A DNA stretch of 64,000 bases, from contig OZ022256.1 in the NCBI GenBank assembly GCA_963978905.1, positions 28,607,426 through 28,671,425 on the forward strand. Reading direction: 5' to 3'. The position numbers were made by a program, and so were the translations under genes. This DNA comes from Trichostrongylus colubriformis. Its lineage: Eukaryota > Nematoda > Chromadorea > Rhabditida > Trichostrongylidae. Under the pieces are notes generated by a model that did no database searches, had not been told where the DNA came from, and saw only the letters and a list, made by a program, of their open reading frames with translations. The stretch's first letter is position 1. Each line of letters starts with the position of its first letter. Below are positions 1 through 12,569 of this stretch, piece after piece.

Positions 1-1098
1 TCATACGGTCATAAATACTGCAACTATCAGAGGCTGAATAGTAAATAACCTTTCAGGTAATATCTGTTCTTTTTTCAGAGGTTTTTGTGCGTTGCTTTTT
101 TCATGCGAGATTATGTAATTATCTGAGCTTGTAATTGTACAACTTCTATACATTTTTCGTATACAACCATTAGTCCCATTACCACAATCTTTAAGAATAT
201 ATTATTTTTTTCCCCAAATGATGCCCTCCTCAAAGGCACCGGGAGGGGGGCGGAGAGGGAGAGCGTATTTTAAATCAACGACTTCTGTAAACGAACATGT
301 GAACTCAAAAGAGATAATGTTAAGAGAAAATCGCGGTGGAAAACGCACCTTCGTGACGCTATTGCGATCTTATCGCGCTTCACGCAAACAGCACACTTCC
401 TCGAAGTGCACGCTTCAGGCGATCCAAAACCACTGTCACTCGATTTTGAACAGAGCAAATCTGATTTCATTCATGATGATGTTGAAACTGTGAGGTAGCA
501 CACAGTAAGAAACAATTGAAACAAGGAACAAACAAGCCGAAGAGTGAGAAGAAAAATGTGTATATAATAAGAAACTCAACGAATTAACACTCGACATTGG
601 TGGGGCGTCGTGTTTTAACACTCGACATTGGCGTTTGCAAAGCATCGGACTATATGCTACCGCAAACCCATTCCGTAAGCCCAGATGCCCCCTTATGGTG
701 GCTTTGAGCAAGTGGATCCAGGCGAAGTGCTGCCGAAGCGTATAAGACATATGCCGATGCCGACTACACTGCATCCCAATTTTTGAAAACTACGAAGAAA
801 TAATAATCCTGAAAAGGCTCGCATGAAAAAGGCGCACAAGGATTGTGAGCCAACCCACTGTGTAAAACATTACGCCATGCCTCTTCCTCCATTACACATA
901 AATGAAAAGCGGCTATCCTATGGGGTGGAACGTAAGGTAGAATGGGTGCTACCAGAGACAAGACTTCGCATGCAGTCCAAAGGCACCCGTCACATGCAAT
1001 GCTGGAGAAGCAAGGTTCATAACAACGTATTGTGCGATAAACGAAGAAAGGCGACTGTGCATTTGTGCAGACTGTTGATGAGACAGACATGATCACGG
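1..1098. other. Intergenic, no gene recognised
   Basis: No exon with credible splice sites or a recognisable protein was found. A short stretch near 230-262 (GGCACCGGGAGGGG-like) resembles the 5' part of the fold-back repeat seen at 8.6 kb and 43.1 kb. Confidence 0.4.
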
Positions 1099-1214
1099 CG
1101 TTTTGCCTGATATATCCGCGGTGCTGAATCAATAGCCTATTGCCGCCTCATTCAGAGGCGATTAATTGATTGATTGATTCAGCACCGCGGACCGCGGGTA
1201 GATCAGGCAAAACG
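1099..1214. repeat. Fold-back MITE, 116 bp
   Basis: The ends are inverted copies (CGTTTTGCCTGA ... TCAGGCAAAACG). The inner arms also pair, through CCGCGGTGCTGAATCAAT and its complement. The loop holds a short ATTG tandem. No clear target duplication was found, so the superfamily is unassigned. Confidence 0.75.
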
Positions 1215-1935
1215 GATTTCACGCAAGCGGTCGCGCGCTGGACTGAGAGAATACTTTGCAAGTCATTCAGAATTAGAGTTTGTGCAGCAGTATGCTAAAA
1301 CTACAGTAACAAGTGGGTTCCAACATTTTCTATTGTACCCCCTTACTATCTGTGACGTACCTTTGTTTGACTGAGACTTACCTTCTATTTTGTGCACGTT
1401 CGTTCGCTGTTTTTGGTTGTTCGTTAACAATGCCTATACGTAGAGAGGCATCAAAATAAAACAGCATATCAATGTCTAGAATTGAAGGAGGGCTCAATTT
1501 TTTTGCGCCTCCTGCGCTAGTCGTTCTTTCACGAAGATACAGAGGAAGCACACTCTTGCAGCCACTTCGCCAAACCGAACCGAATTTCTCTCTTCGCATG
1601 AGCTAAACCAAATATGCGCCTTTTTCATAAGTCGAAAACATTCAAATGCAACGCACATGATGACTATACAGAAGGGCAGCGCTTCGCCTAGATCCACACA
1701 AACCACTACATTTGAAAAACTACTCCAGAAAAGTTTGGAGGACTACAACTACTAGATCATATCCAAGATAACATCTCCCAGAATGTGTTTCACCGCTCCT
1801 AACATGAGCATATTTGAAGCAAAATAGTGAGAGTACGCAATAGGAAGAAGGGAAGGAAGGAAGGAAATCACTCAAATTGCTGAACCGATTCTCGCTCTGC
1901 TGTACTCACATTTGTTATGAGAGCATTTTCCTGTC
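1215..1935. other. Intergenic, no gene supported
   Basis: An open + frame from about 1215 to 1374 reads like protein but lacks a convincing acceptor or donor. A GGAA microsatellite lies at 1851-1866. Confidence 0.3.
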
Positions 1936-2057
1936 ATGAGACAAATAGCTGGCGGCATTGGAAAAGCGGAAGTTTCTGCTGCAGTTTGGCGTGGACAGTA
2001 TCTATCCCTATGGCACAAGGTCGTATTCGAAGTTCTGGATCTCTTTCAGATTTTGCG
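1936..2057 (+). CDS. Candidate exon of an unrecognised host gene
   Basis: The reading from ATG 1936 gives 40 codons plus two bases and stops at a good donor (G|GTAAGC at 2058). The peptide is low in bias and ends in an amphipathic stretch (VVFEVLDLFQILR), unlike the surrounding non-coding sequence. The following intron contains the mariner at 2138-3036. A possible further exon near 3084 could not be phased with confidence. The ATG may be internal, with the acceptor at about 1940 instead. No protein family was recognised, and this rests only on the frame and the splice donor. Confidence 0.35.
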
Positions 2058-2137
2058 GTAAGCGTTTCAATCGTTAGGTCTAGCTTCGGTGGTGACCGCT
2101 CTGCTGTAATACACACAGGTGCTTGCGGGTGTAATTA

Positions 2138-3036
2138 TTAGGTTGTAAGGAAAGTTCTGGCCGCTTTTTCGCATTCACAAGATAAAATTAAATATCAGAG
2201 CGCGTCAACATGAATCAGCTGACATACTGTGCTCGTTAGATAGAGAAAAAGTTGCTCTTTCAGAACATATGTTTTATTTGGAATGCCACAAGGTTTTCGA
2301 TTTATTGGGGAAGTTTTAAAGTGCTGCGAAAATGGCACTTTTAAGATGACTTCACTTCAAGAGTTCTTGTTTAGCCGAGTCCCAGCGAAGGTGACCACAA
2401 ATGTGAATACTGCAAGAGGAGGGGGTGTATCACTGGATGGAACACATTCTTTCTGGTTTCAGAAGTGCAGAAATGAGGACGAGCTGCTCGAATTTTCAAT
2501 TGATCAAATCGCTTTAACTGAAACGGCAGAAGGCGATGAGCGTCCATATTTGCAGGGTATATCCACAAGTATTGGCCCTCAACAAGCAACCTTAGCTGAC
2601 CACCTCAAGTGGCCTTGTTTTGGAAAAATCCAAAAAAATGGGTGCCGCGGGACCCCTCACGGCAGTCATGCGCAAGCGCATTTTTCACAAATCCTCTTCC
2701 ACTAATTGAAGCAGTTGCAGGGTGAGGCCCTTACTCGTCTATCATGTTCATCAGATCTAGCGCTAACTATGCCCCGCTTCCCGAAACATCTGGCCAGCTC
2801 CTTCAGTAGCAGTGTGTTCAGAAAGAGTGGCAATTTGAAGTCGACTTTTTTTCATTTCGCGCAATATAAATTATCAGCCCTTTATCAAATTGAGATGTGT
2901 AGGTATGCATAGTGTTGCCAAGAGTGTGGCGAATCTAATGGTGCTCACTCTGTGAGAAAAGATGCATTCTGAACCGAGTTATGATCTCTCGAAGTTGAAA
3001 TTTCAAAAACCGGCCAAAACTTTCCTTACAACCTAA
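2138..3036 (+). mobile_element. Degenerate mariner element, 899 bp
   Basis: The terminal inverted repeats are TTAGGTTGTAAGGAAAGT at the 5' end and its complement at the 3' end, flanked by TA duplications at 2136 and 3037. The inside (frame 2283-2705) keeps traces of the N-terminal helix-turn-helix half of a mariner transposase, including a 'FWFQK' segment like the family's 'RWFxKF'. The catalytic half with HDNARPH is gone. It is non-autonomous and old, inserted in the intron after the exon at 1936-2057. Confidence 0.8.
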
Positions 3037-3172
3037 TAATTAGAGATCCAGCTTTTATCTCTAATAAATAACACAAATGCACAGCTTCCGGAAGCCGAAG
3101 CCATTCAGGCTGAGGTTTTCACTCGCACTAAGGCACATGTGCAGTAGTGAGTGCGCTCACGTGAGCGTACTA

Positions 3173-3340
3173 TAGTCCATTTCGAAACTTCTGGCAGGGC
3201 GTGCATACGGACTGGGGAGAGTGGCGAGAGTGAGAGTACGTGGCAAGAGTTAGAATGTGTGGCGGGGTGAGAAAGTTTGATGCACGTTCATTCAATTCCG
3301 TAGGCCACGCCCTGCCAGACGCTCCGAAATGGACTGTAGT
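3173..3340. repeat. Fold-back repeat
   Basis: The left arm (TAGTCCATTTCGAAACTTCT ...) and right arm (... CTCCGAAATGGACTGTA) are imperfect inverted copies that share the internal block TGGCAGGGCGTG / CACGCCCTGCCA. The ORFs through it on both strands are artefacts of the palindrome. Confidence 0.65.
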
Positions 3341-3473
3341 TCCCCTCTGCAACGTACAGGTCGTGTGTGGCAAGAGACTGGCGTTGTAGACGAAAAGAGC
3401 ACTCTCGGGTGAGAGTGCATGCGGTGGCGCATGCAATCGCTCGTTTGTGCGAATCGCTAATGACCGCAGCCTT

Positions 3474-3645
3474 GGACCGCGCTCATAATTTGCGGTGCTG
3501 GCGGCAGGGCGTGGCTGCGTGTTCCTGCATCTCTGCCTGTGCCACCATGTATCGTTGTCTGTGTCGTCCTTGCACGCTCCCGTGCCACTGCCTCCCTGCC
3601 TGTGAACGCAGCCACAGTGTGTCGGCGCAAGGTATGAATGCGGCC
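3474..3645. repeat. TWA-type MITE copy (GGCCGCG..TCATAC family)
   Basis: The element starts GGACCGCGCTCATA and ends TATGAATGCGGCC, the same ends as the copies at 24695, 25346, 30902, 5208 and 55254. The interior (GCGGTGCTGGCGGCAGGGCGTGG) is closely similar to the copy at 24695-24865. Its flanks do not give a clean duplication. Confidence 0.65.
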
Positions 3646-3778
3646 TTAGGCGTCTGCTAATTGTCATGGGGTTACATCAAGTGTAAGCTCTTTGGTGAGC
3701 GACAACATCCAGACTGTCCTCATGAATGTCAGAAGATTTCATCATTTTTAATGACTGGTGGAGGCCGGGTGTGCCATT

Positions 3779-3980
3779 AGGACAGAAAATTTGCGTGAAC
3801 GTGTTTGGCGCGTGGCGCGATGGTGCCAGCTACGTGCATCGTGTTAGTTGAGTTCTGAAACGATTACGCCTGGAATCAGGCGTAGGACTCCGTCATCGTT
3901 TCAGGACCCATTTGATAAGGCGCGTATACCTCGCACCATCGCGTCGTAAACCGAACGTCGCAAAGCGATTTTTCTGTCCT
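3779..3980. repeat. Fold-back MITE, about 200 bp
   Basis: The termini AGGACAGAAAAT and ATTTTTCTGTCCT pair. The inner arms (GGCGCGATGGTGC / GCACCATCGCG) and a central hairpin TTACGCCTGGAATCAGGCGTAG are also inverted. Confidence 0.7.
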
Positions 3981-5207
3981 TTTGGCACACACTCCTGAAC
4001 GTCTCTTATCAATAGCTGTCATTTCTTGGAATGACTGGACCAGCAGAGAACAGTAAAGTAGTTTTCCTTTCCACACAACACAAATATGTACGATATGGTC
4101 CTTTTGCAGTGCTTCGAAAGTCACACTCATTGAATTGTGGTCTGAAAAAGCATTTTATGGACTCGAGCAACTCCATTGCCTTAGCCTTTTTAGAAGATAT
4201 TTTTATGATTCTGGTATGCAATGGTTGATGAAGATCGACAGTAGCATGCCCAAAGTGTCGCATAATCGATAAATAGACGAATTTGTGCAGACGTCGCGGT
4301 ATAATGTATAATAATAGATGGCGCACATAAGCAAGCGATCGTATTCCCCCATGCTAAGTTGAACCTTGTGCTTCTCACGTAGACGCCTGCCCTGCAGAGA
4401 CAACTACTTTCTATTCGTGAGTACTACTCCTATTGGTAGAGTGTTTCTTACAAAGAATGACTTTTGCACGAAAAGAATGACTTTTGCACGCGAAGATTAG
4501 ACCATGTGTGTGAGCAAGGGTCCACGTTCTCTGCCAACATTAGCATGTGAAGGTGATGTGCTTGCACATGAATGGTGGCTGAATAAAATTATTTTAAATT
4601 CTAAACCATGTGAAAAACCAGCTAGGACACCAAAGACGTATAGTTCGATAAGAAAAATCAATGCGATTGTAGAAGAAATGAGTTGAAAGACACAGAAACA
4701 GCAAGGAAAATTGAGCAAGAAACTGAAGCTTAATGACACCGTGTGATGAAAGTTGCATTTTTTCCACACGAGTGTGCAGTATGTTTGTGTTACAACAGCC
4801 CAGCTCCACCTTACTACGACGGATGGAAGGTGAAGGAATGTGGCAAGGCTTCGCATTTGTTTCAGCTATTTCCGAATATGGAATGAGGTGAGTATCGCAC
4901 CTTTCATGATCTGGTCTGAGCAGTTTTTAATTTTGAAAAACAGTAGAAGAAACCCGTTTGTTGACCAGTGTAGCTCTCCAGTTACTGGAGGGGCCGAGGG
5001 AAATTCGGTTTCATAGCTAGGTTTTTCACCGTTTTAACACAGTACTTTATCAAACAAAAGCTGGGGTTGTCCTCATTTAATATGCGTAAAAATTTTCATT
5101 CCCTCACGACCCATCAAAGCGAGCGCTTGTTTTCCAAGGCATTCGACTGATTATTATCAGCTAGCTGTGCCATATTGAGGAAAGTGTCGTAGAAGATGGC
5201 GACTTTA
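3981..5207. other. Intergenic, no gene supported
   Basis: Open frames on both strands have no recognisable protein and no good splice sites. A 21-bp direct duplication (GAATGACTTTTGCACG) lies at 4456-4490. Confidence 0.35.
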
Positions 5208-5484
5208 AGCCGCTTTCATTCTTTGCTCACCGGCGCCAGCAGCTGCGGCTACGGTGGCACTCTAGTGGCGCGGTCCGTTTGTGAAACGCTCATCCCAACC
5301 ACACCACAGTGCCAAACTATGCCAAGATTCGAATTTGAATTCGTAGACTTTCGCCACGATCATCATACTGTAGTGTGGATGGGCCGTGTGTTTTACAACA
5401 GGAGCGCGTCACCAAAGTGCCGCCGTGGTCTGCGGCAGGCACCTAGTTTTGCCTGCGTCGGTGCGCAAAAATATGAACGTGACC
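5208..5484. repeat. TWA-type MITE copy
   Basis: It shares the block GGCGGCACTCTNGTGRCGCG and a right end of the form GCGCAAAATATGAACGTGACC with the element at 55254-55573. The left flank is TTA and the right flank is TTA, in line with a 3-bp duplication. Confidence 0.6.
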
Positions 5485-8400
5485 TTATGCGAGCTGCAAA
5501 GCATGTGGGGTTTTCCATGATTAGATCGTGGGCCTTCAAATAGCTGCTCGCAACCGAAGAACGTACACAGCTATTTGAGGTTGATGCAAGCATCGTAGAT
5601 CATCTTGAGGTCTCCGACGATGGCGAATGAGTGCACTACTGCACGCTTTGAGTGCACTAAATACAGTGGACAGGTGCTTCCTTGTGCTTATAGAAAGCCT
5701 CGAATCAGTGGCTGTGCTTTGTCGTCCTATCCATTACACCTGTGAACCCCTCCGGCCACAATACGTGAGTGTTCTCGGGGAGCTTTTCAAACTTTGCCGA
5801 CAACTATCCACAGTTACAAATAGGTCAGTTCCTTCAGAGCCTCAGCTTTGTCATGCTTGCAATGAATTCCACCTAGTGCTTCAAATTCGATGAACACACC
5901 GGTTGAGAAAAAACAAAAACTAAAAGTTGTAGTGAAGAGCATGTTTTCATGAGACAATGGCAGCAAACTTGTGTGTACTCTAAGAACCAGGAGAGGGGAA
6001 GACAATAGCATAGAGAAGAGGCGACGGAGTTTGGGTGAGTGTAACCACTGGTGACGTGATGCAAACTCCATTCTTGCATATGAGAAATTGTCTCACCCAC
6101 CTTCAGACCCTCCCACCTACATTTAAGCAATGTGGAACCGTTGTACGCGAGTCATACTGTCCTTAAATGTAAATAATTGTAGTAGTAGTAAGCGATATGG
6201 TTCAGTAATAGCATTGTGGCAATTACAGTAGCATGATAGTAGTAATGATGACACTAAAGAATATATAAAAAAAGCAAAGCGTACATACCTATTCAGCTCA
6301 CGTTGCTAATGAATCATCAGTTTTTCAAAAGGAAAGCGGAAGGATCAGCAGCATAGTTCCGATATCATTTCCGAGCCTTGGGTATATTGATCTATCAAAG
6401 CAAAAGATAAATATACTCAAAACCCGCAGTCGAATATGGAACGGGGGTATGACGATGAGATAGGAGTTCAATTCGCAAGAATTAGGACAGGACGAGCCAC
6501 TCGTGGCTAGTAGCGCAGAGCTACGTACACGTGATGAATTGCCTGGCAATGTACGGTAGGCGGCAACTGATTGGCGGATTGACAATCTCAAGTGTTTAGT
6601 CAGGTGCAACCCAATCCAAACACTAGCACTCCTTTCATTGCTAGGAGATGTCTTTTCAGCTGGTGACTTATGAAGGAGATACTTAGATTTCAGGACTTAC
6701 AAGAAGTTCATCAATGTGAAGGTGAACAGAAACATATCAAGTGTCTGTTTTCTTCGAAGCTGTAATGCAAAAAGCGTATTTGTGAATGTTTGTCTAATTT
6801 CCTGCCATTCTTCCCGGAGAACTGGCCTTTTTCCATTCTTCGGCGTAACACTGCGCTAAACAGGAACATGCTAAATTTTAGGGAACAGAGAACATGCCAA
6901 ATTTTAGCAAACAGGATGGCAACAGCTTGCTCTCATTCTTTACCAGAAAAGAATGCTTGTATTTCGTATTTACGGCATAGTAATCGGGGTTTTCATGCAG
7001 ATGTGCTGAGCTCCCTCTCTCGATACTTCGTAGCATCAGTCGCTTACTTCAATCCCTTCATTTGTCACTACACTTGTTCGGGATTAATATGAATAGAAGA
7101 TCAAGGATGAAGCAAGAGAAGGGATATATTACCATGTATGTACAGGGGAGGTAGGCGGCTAGACATCATTTCTTTTCTTCGATGTCGATTTTCCAGAAGA
7201 GTCACGAATCTGCCTGAACATGCCACATAGTCATGGCTGGTCCCTTGGACTCAACAAAGTAGCGAGCAATCCGAAAGTTGGAAACACTCAGGAGAAATTT
7301 GAACTTCAATCTACCACCAGTGACTCAGGTATCTCCAATTTATTCATATAAATACTTCCTTATTACTAATTTATGTTCTGTCTATATATTACATTCTATC
7401 TCTTCTACATATATTAATAATCATTGCATTATATATTCCGTCTACACTCTTCCAGATTATAATATCAGCGTCTTCTATATTACAATATTTGATGCCATCT
7501 CAAGTAACGCTTACATTTTCAGAAGGTGTCACCAATGGCAGAATGTCATTTTATAGGACAAAGGAATCCAAGCAAAGCGCATAATCCACCATGCGTTTTG
7601 TAAGAAATACTCTGTAAGGAGAGGGGTGTGTCGTGCATGGGGAAGCTAATTTGTGCAGCAAGGAAGTGCCAGTCGACGTCAAATATATATATATATGCCA
7701 AGTGGCCACAGAATCTCGGATATTGACGTCGTTCTCGGGATAAGCAGAATTTCGGTTACAAGAATGCTGGCGACATAATGAGAGCTTTCGTTTTGCGATA
7801 AGTTTTGTTCTTTTTCCCAGAATTGTATCCTGGCTAGAAGATGTCATAAAAAGCCAGTATCATGAATTCAATGGGAATCTTTTCCTTGGTGTTCATAACT
7901 CTTTTTGGTTTTTGCGTGCTCTAAAGTGGACATTTTTATACCGGCTAATTTCAGGGTTGCTGAGAACTTCAAAGCTGTCCTGACCTAGAACAGTGGCTAT
8001 AAAAGTCACCCACACTACTGTGCAGACACCGTGGGCAATGATAACAGAAGATGACCGGTCCTGTTCAAGGTTCCTCTAGGTGGGAGGGGGACCATTTACA
8101 AATGATATCGAAGCTTATTCATGTGCCGACTGGAAGGGATATTTGTGTTGAAAACGTTGTGGTGTTAAACTTGTTTTTGATCATATTTTCAATTGAAAGT
8201 ACTATTGGAAAACTGCTAACGAAAGATGTGTATGTGAAAATTATGCCCGATACGCAGGAAAGAGTATAGCTTTTAATGAGAATCGCTTCAAAAACGACGT
8301 AAAGCGATTCCACTGTTGACTAGGAGAGCTAGCATGAGTTGCTGAAGCTGAGTAGCCCTTTTAGCTAGGCTTATTGTACTTTCAGATGTTTGAGTCGTGG

Positions 8401-8565
8401 GCGTAACGATCCTCCAAATAAGACCAGCTCGTGGATTAGTTTTCTACGACTATCGTCATGTCCTTTCTGCCGTCCTCGAATTCGGCAGGTTTCAGTTGCT
8501 GAATCCATCAAACTACGAAAAACTTATTTTTATTTGAGCTAAATTCAACATTCCTTCAACCCCTG
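5485..8565. other. Intergenic, no gene supported
   Basis: This is AT-rich sequence with long weak frames, for example the low-complexity AT-rich region at 7330-7520 and an (AT)n run at 7683-7696. Two acidic readings near 6430-6560 on the + strand look protein-like but lack good acceptors. Confidence 0.35.
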
Positions 8566-9130
8566 AGAGCACGGTACAGGGAGGGGCAAGGGGAAAGTGA
8601 GAACTAGAAGTACATGTTGTTTGAAAACAAACCTTTCAATTCAGAAGAGGTGATGTGTGGCGAAACTGACATCTAATCACTCTAATCGCTCGTCTAATCA
8701 CGATCCCACAGCACGACATGTCGTTCTGTAGTTCATCAGCTGGGCGAGTTGCCGGCGAGCGCGGGACATCGTTCGAGGCAAGCTGATTTAGCCTCTCCGC
8801 CCTTCTGCTGTCTACACACGGTTAGTAACGCACAGGAGCGCAAGAGAGAAGAAGATTGGTTACTATTCCTTGGTTTTTCGTTTTATTTCGCTCGTTTCTA
8901 CTGTTACACTGATGAGCACCCCTACCTTCATACACCTCAATCTACCAAATTTATCCCTCCGGTGTCTTTGAATGGTGAAAATCGAGATAGGGCTACACTT
9001 TGTCGCGCTCCGTTCTCCTCTTCTACATGCTGTGCTGCCAAGTGAACCACTTACTATACCTGAAAGTCCTTCACAACAGTTGGGTTCATTTTTCGGCACT
9101 ATATAAGCTGCTGGAAAGAGGAATGCCATT
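8566..9130. repeat. Dispersed fold-back repeat R1, copy 1
   Basis: It is similar over most of its length to 43066-43540. Shared blocks include CAGAAGAGGTG, GGGCGAGTTGCCGGCGAG, AGCCTCTCCGCCC and the stretch running to CTACCAAATTTA. The first part of the copy at 26843-27032 also matches. The outer boundary is approximate. The ORF that crosses it is not a gene. Confidence 0.65.
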
Positions 9131-12100
9131 GACAATCTCAAAGTGACAGGTCGACAGAAAAGCCGAATAGGCAGTATAAACGGTGATTTCAGTCCTGACA
9201 TCATAAATCATGCTTGAGGTACAAATTTCAGAACATCTACAAGATGCTTCAATTTGAACTTACCAAAAGAAGGGCTAAGGGCTAGAATACCTAGTGGAAT
9301 AGTGCAGGTAGGCCGAACAGGTTGGAAATCGTTGAGATACTGTGGCGGCGAACGTACGTTGGCTTAGATGCTCTTGATCTTATGAATATGCAGTAGCGCA
9401 CGGCCGCCGCATGGTCGACGGCGGTGAATATGAAGCAGTGCTTCGATAGAATGGCTCGACAGGCATTCCCAGCCATTTGTCTTCTTACGTGGTATCAGCT
9501 CTTGTTGATGGCGCTAGCGAATCCCATTATGGTCGCACCTTGAACACAATGATGTGCTGCAAAGGATCGAAGCCCCTTCTATGCGACGATGGAGTATAGA
9601 AGGCTGTCGAATGCAGTTACACAAGAAAATGGGCGGGTCGGCTCATGAGCGGCATAACGATGCTCACAGAAATTCTCGAGAACCTGGTATGCTCGAGCAG
9701 AGCAAGACGGCGGCTCGAGCTAGACATAAGTAATTACTGAGAGCTGCTCATGGCATGGTTACTCAAACTGGGACTTAGAAGCTGCTTAGCAATGCAAAAT
9801 ATCGATATACATAGGTGGAAATAAGAGTAACCCTTTTTTATCTTCGAGTCGCAAGCATTCTCTTATATCCCCTAATATCATTTAATTTGATTGCTGGCCA
9901 TTATTCACTCCCGAAAGGCGTATGTTCAAGTTGTGTCCGGGAATATGATATGCCAGTTGTTACGTGCATATTATGTAGTCGCTTGCTAATAACTATTGAT
10001 TAGAATTGCGGAATCAAATATCGATTTGGCGTCCAGTTTCACTCTGATTGTTGGAAAATCTATAAATCTACAGCAATTGCTCTAGCTGACTGAGCTCAGC
10101 ACTATTCCAAACATATTCCAAAAATCAGTGTGCACTGCAAAATAGGAGTGTTCTATCACGGGCTTTCTAACACACAACTGTTCCATTACAGTGAGAGCTT
10201 GCCATACCTTTCTCACCTTTTTTGGGCCCGCAATGCGTTTTTGTTGCTCGGACTCGGATGACCTAAGGCTACGTAAGATGCTGCTGGAAAAAACCTAATA
10301 ACAACAGAAAATTTAATTTCAAGTTCAGCAAAATTCTTATTTATTCTGAGCCGCTCTTCTAGCAGGTTCATGCAAGAATTCATGATCAGAATATAACAAG
10401 CACCTCAGGTATGCATTACTTTCTAAGAAACACGTGCTATGAGTAACTCCATGGAATGGGGAACTGAGATTTTAGTCGTTTTTGGGGTTTTAGGATATTT
10501 TGATAGGTTGTATGTGTGTCTTGGGGTGCGCGTCACCGTCACACATCACATATAATCGTGGATCCCTTCTTACTCGTCAATGCAACCTCAACCGTCCTCT
10601 TCATTTTCTCCTTTGCCGCTCTTCTTAGCCTTCGCTTTGGTTTCCGTCCAGAACCAATCCGTCGCACCCACTGCCCTTGCTAACCATGTCGCTTTGGAGC
10701 CCAGCTCAAACGGATGACTTTACTTCCCACGCATCGCAACGCCTGCCGCACTTTGTGGACGCACCGCACTTGACGTAATGGTTCTTAACCACATTTCAGT
10801 GCCTTTTCGTTTGATTTCAACTCCAATGCTTTCTGAGTCGGTGTTGTCAGTCACATGGATCGGTTACTCCTGCTTACTTTGCCATAGAAAGCCAGCCATA
10901 GAGAGTTTATTAGTCGGAACCCGAGGATGGACACTAAATGACTGGAACATTCTCGCTCAGAGCTGGTGGCTCATCACTTTGCAATCATTTTCAGGCTGCT
11001 TCATTGAAGACACAGTTAACGAAAATATGAGTATCATGGTTATTCTCAAGAAGATATCCCCTTCCTCAAGCGCAAAATGTGTGCCATCACTGCTGCTGCG
11101 CGAGGGTGAGTGGCAAACGCGTAAGGAACCCGTAAATGGGATGATACCCACCGTCTCAAAATGACCTACACTCATCCACGATTTACGCAAGCGGTGCGGT
11201 GGTGTCACCTACGAGGAAAAGAGGCATGATATTGACAACGATAAGATAAAAGTAAGTAAAGGTTGAAGTTCTTGGCCTTAATCAACCCCTCCCTGGAATG
11301 ATTCACATAATTCCTTCCACTGTCGTGTTGGCTAGCGAATGTGGCCTGTACAATGGCTTGCGGTGGCAAGCCGATGTACAAGTCAGTACTTCGTTCAAGA
11401 CGAGTCTGGTACCAATTTGCCGACCCCGGAGGAATGGAAGACTTGGTTGGCCTGAGTGGGAGTTGATGAGGGATCTGATCTCCTCACCATGAGAGTGGGG
11501 TGTGCGCTTCCTGTCACTACACCACTCTCGCCTTTTTAGATAAGATATACTATGGAAAACTCCCATAGTAACATCAACCTCTCGGATGATATTATAATGT
11601 GAAAACTTATCCAAATGCTTGCTTCAGTGCTGCAAACTCGTCGAAGGCAAGGTCAGGAACCTCAAGTCTACTCGACTAAGCGGCAGCCTACTTTCCGACA
11701 GCAATCATCTAGCAAGCTGCATTCGTGGCGGATAACAGTGAACGAAGTGCCAGCAGAGGTACCAGACGATACCTTCGAACTCTCCGTGACACTCTCAAGC
11801 CATAGACAAAAGTCCGCTTATACGCTGTAATTTCGAACGAAAATAAATGTGAACTTTTCTCGTATGGTCTCATTTTTTTGTATCCGAAGGACAGTTTTTC
11901 TTCGATTTTTCTCCTTTCACACATCTCGCAGCGCTGATTCATACGGGCCTTTGAAATAAGTTCGAGTGGTGCCTCTCAGCATTTCTACGGTGAGGTTTGC
12001 TTGGTGAAAACTTCGTTGGGATAAGGACAGATAAGGATAGAGCGCTCAGCGAAGGGCAAGATTAACAGAAGATACTCTTGCACTCTGACCGTCTTCAATG

Positions 12101-12560
12101 TGCCCTACTTCGTTTCTTTCATGATTGTTTCTCGTGTCGGAGTCATGTCATTGCTATCACCAGTACATTGAGAAGCAGTGAATCTCCATGCTAGCAGTGA
12201 AAGGATTGGTTTTTCTTCTTTCAGTGAGATTCATTTCTCAGCCGGATCGATCGCTTCACAACTAATTACGTGATGGCCAACAAATCCTCTTAGGATCATC
12301 ACGAGAACGCGGATATCGTTGTTTTGCAGTCACCCCCACATGTAAAGCCACCACGGAGACGTTTAACTTGATGTGCAGTTATATCTTTATTTTTTCATAA
12401 ACGATCTTGTTCAGAGCAGCATTTTCTAATTCCATGTTTATGTGACATTCTGCGCGATGGCTCTATGTCGCAGGTAATCCTTACGCGGTTCCCCAAAAAC
12501 TCAAGCCTAGAAATTGTGCTGGGCATTTGCGTTTGCTTGCCCACATCAAGAGTATTGTGG
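9131..12560. other. Intergenic upstream of the GPCR gene
   Basis: No host exon could be phased. On the - strand, 10560-11600 has broken open frames of repeat-like character, but I could not assign a family. No terminal repeats were found around it. Confidence 0.35.
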
Positions 12561-12569
12561 TTGCAGCCT
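12561..12569 (+). promoter_or_regulatory. Putative trans-splice acceptor before the GPCR start
   Basis: TTGTGGTTGCAG ends three bases before the ATG at 12570. This is the usual position of a spliced-leader acceptor in nematode genes. It could also be an ordinary acceptor from an unseen upstream exon. Confidence 0.4.

Noticed and set aside
6430..6570. Two protein-like acidic readings on the + strand
   Set aside because: Acceptors are purine-rich and weak, the two readings are in different frames, and no neighbour exon could be phased.
7278..7556. 92-codon open frame, + strand
   Set aside because: It is AT-rich, biased to Ile/Tyr/Ser, with the composition of the background and no splice context.
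10560..11620. Cluster of open frames resembling a broken LINE on the minus strand
   Set aside because: No reverse-transcriptase or endonuclease motif could be found, so no element is called.
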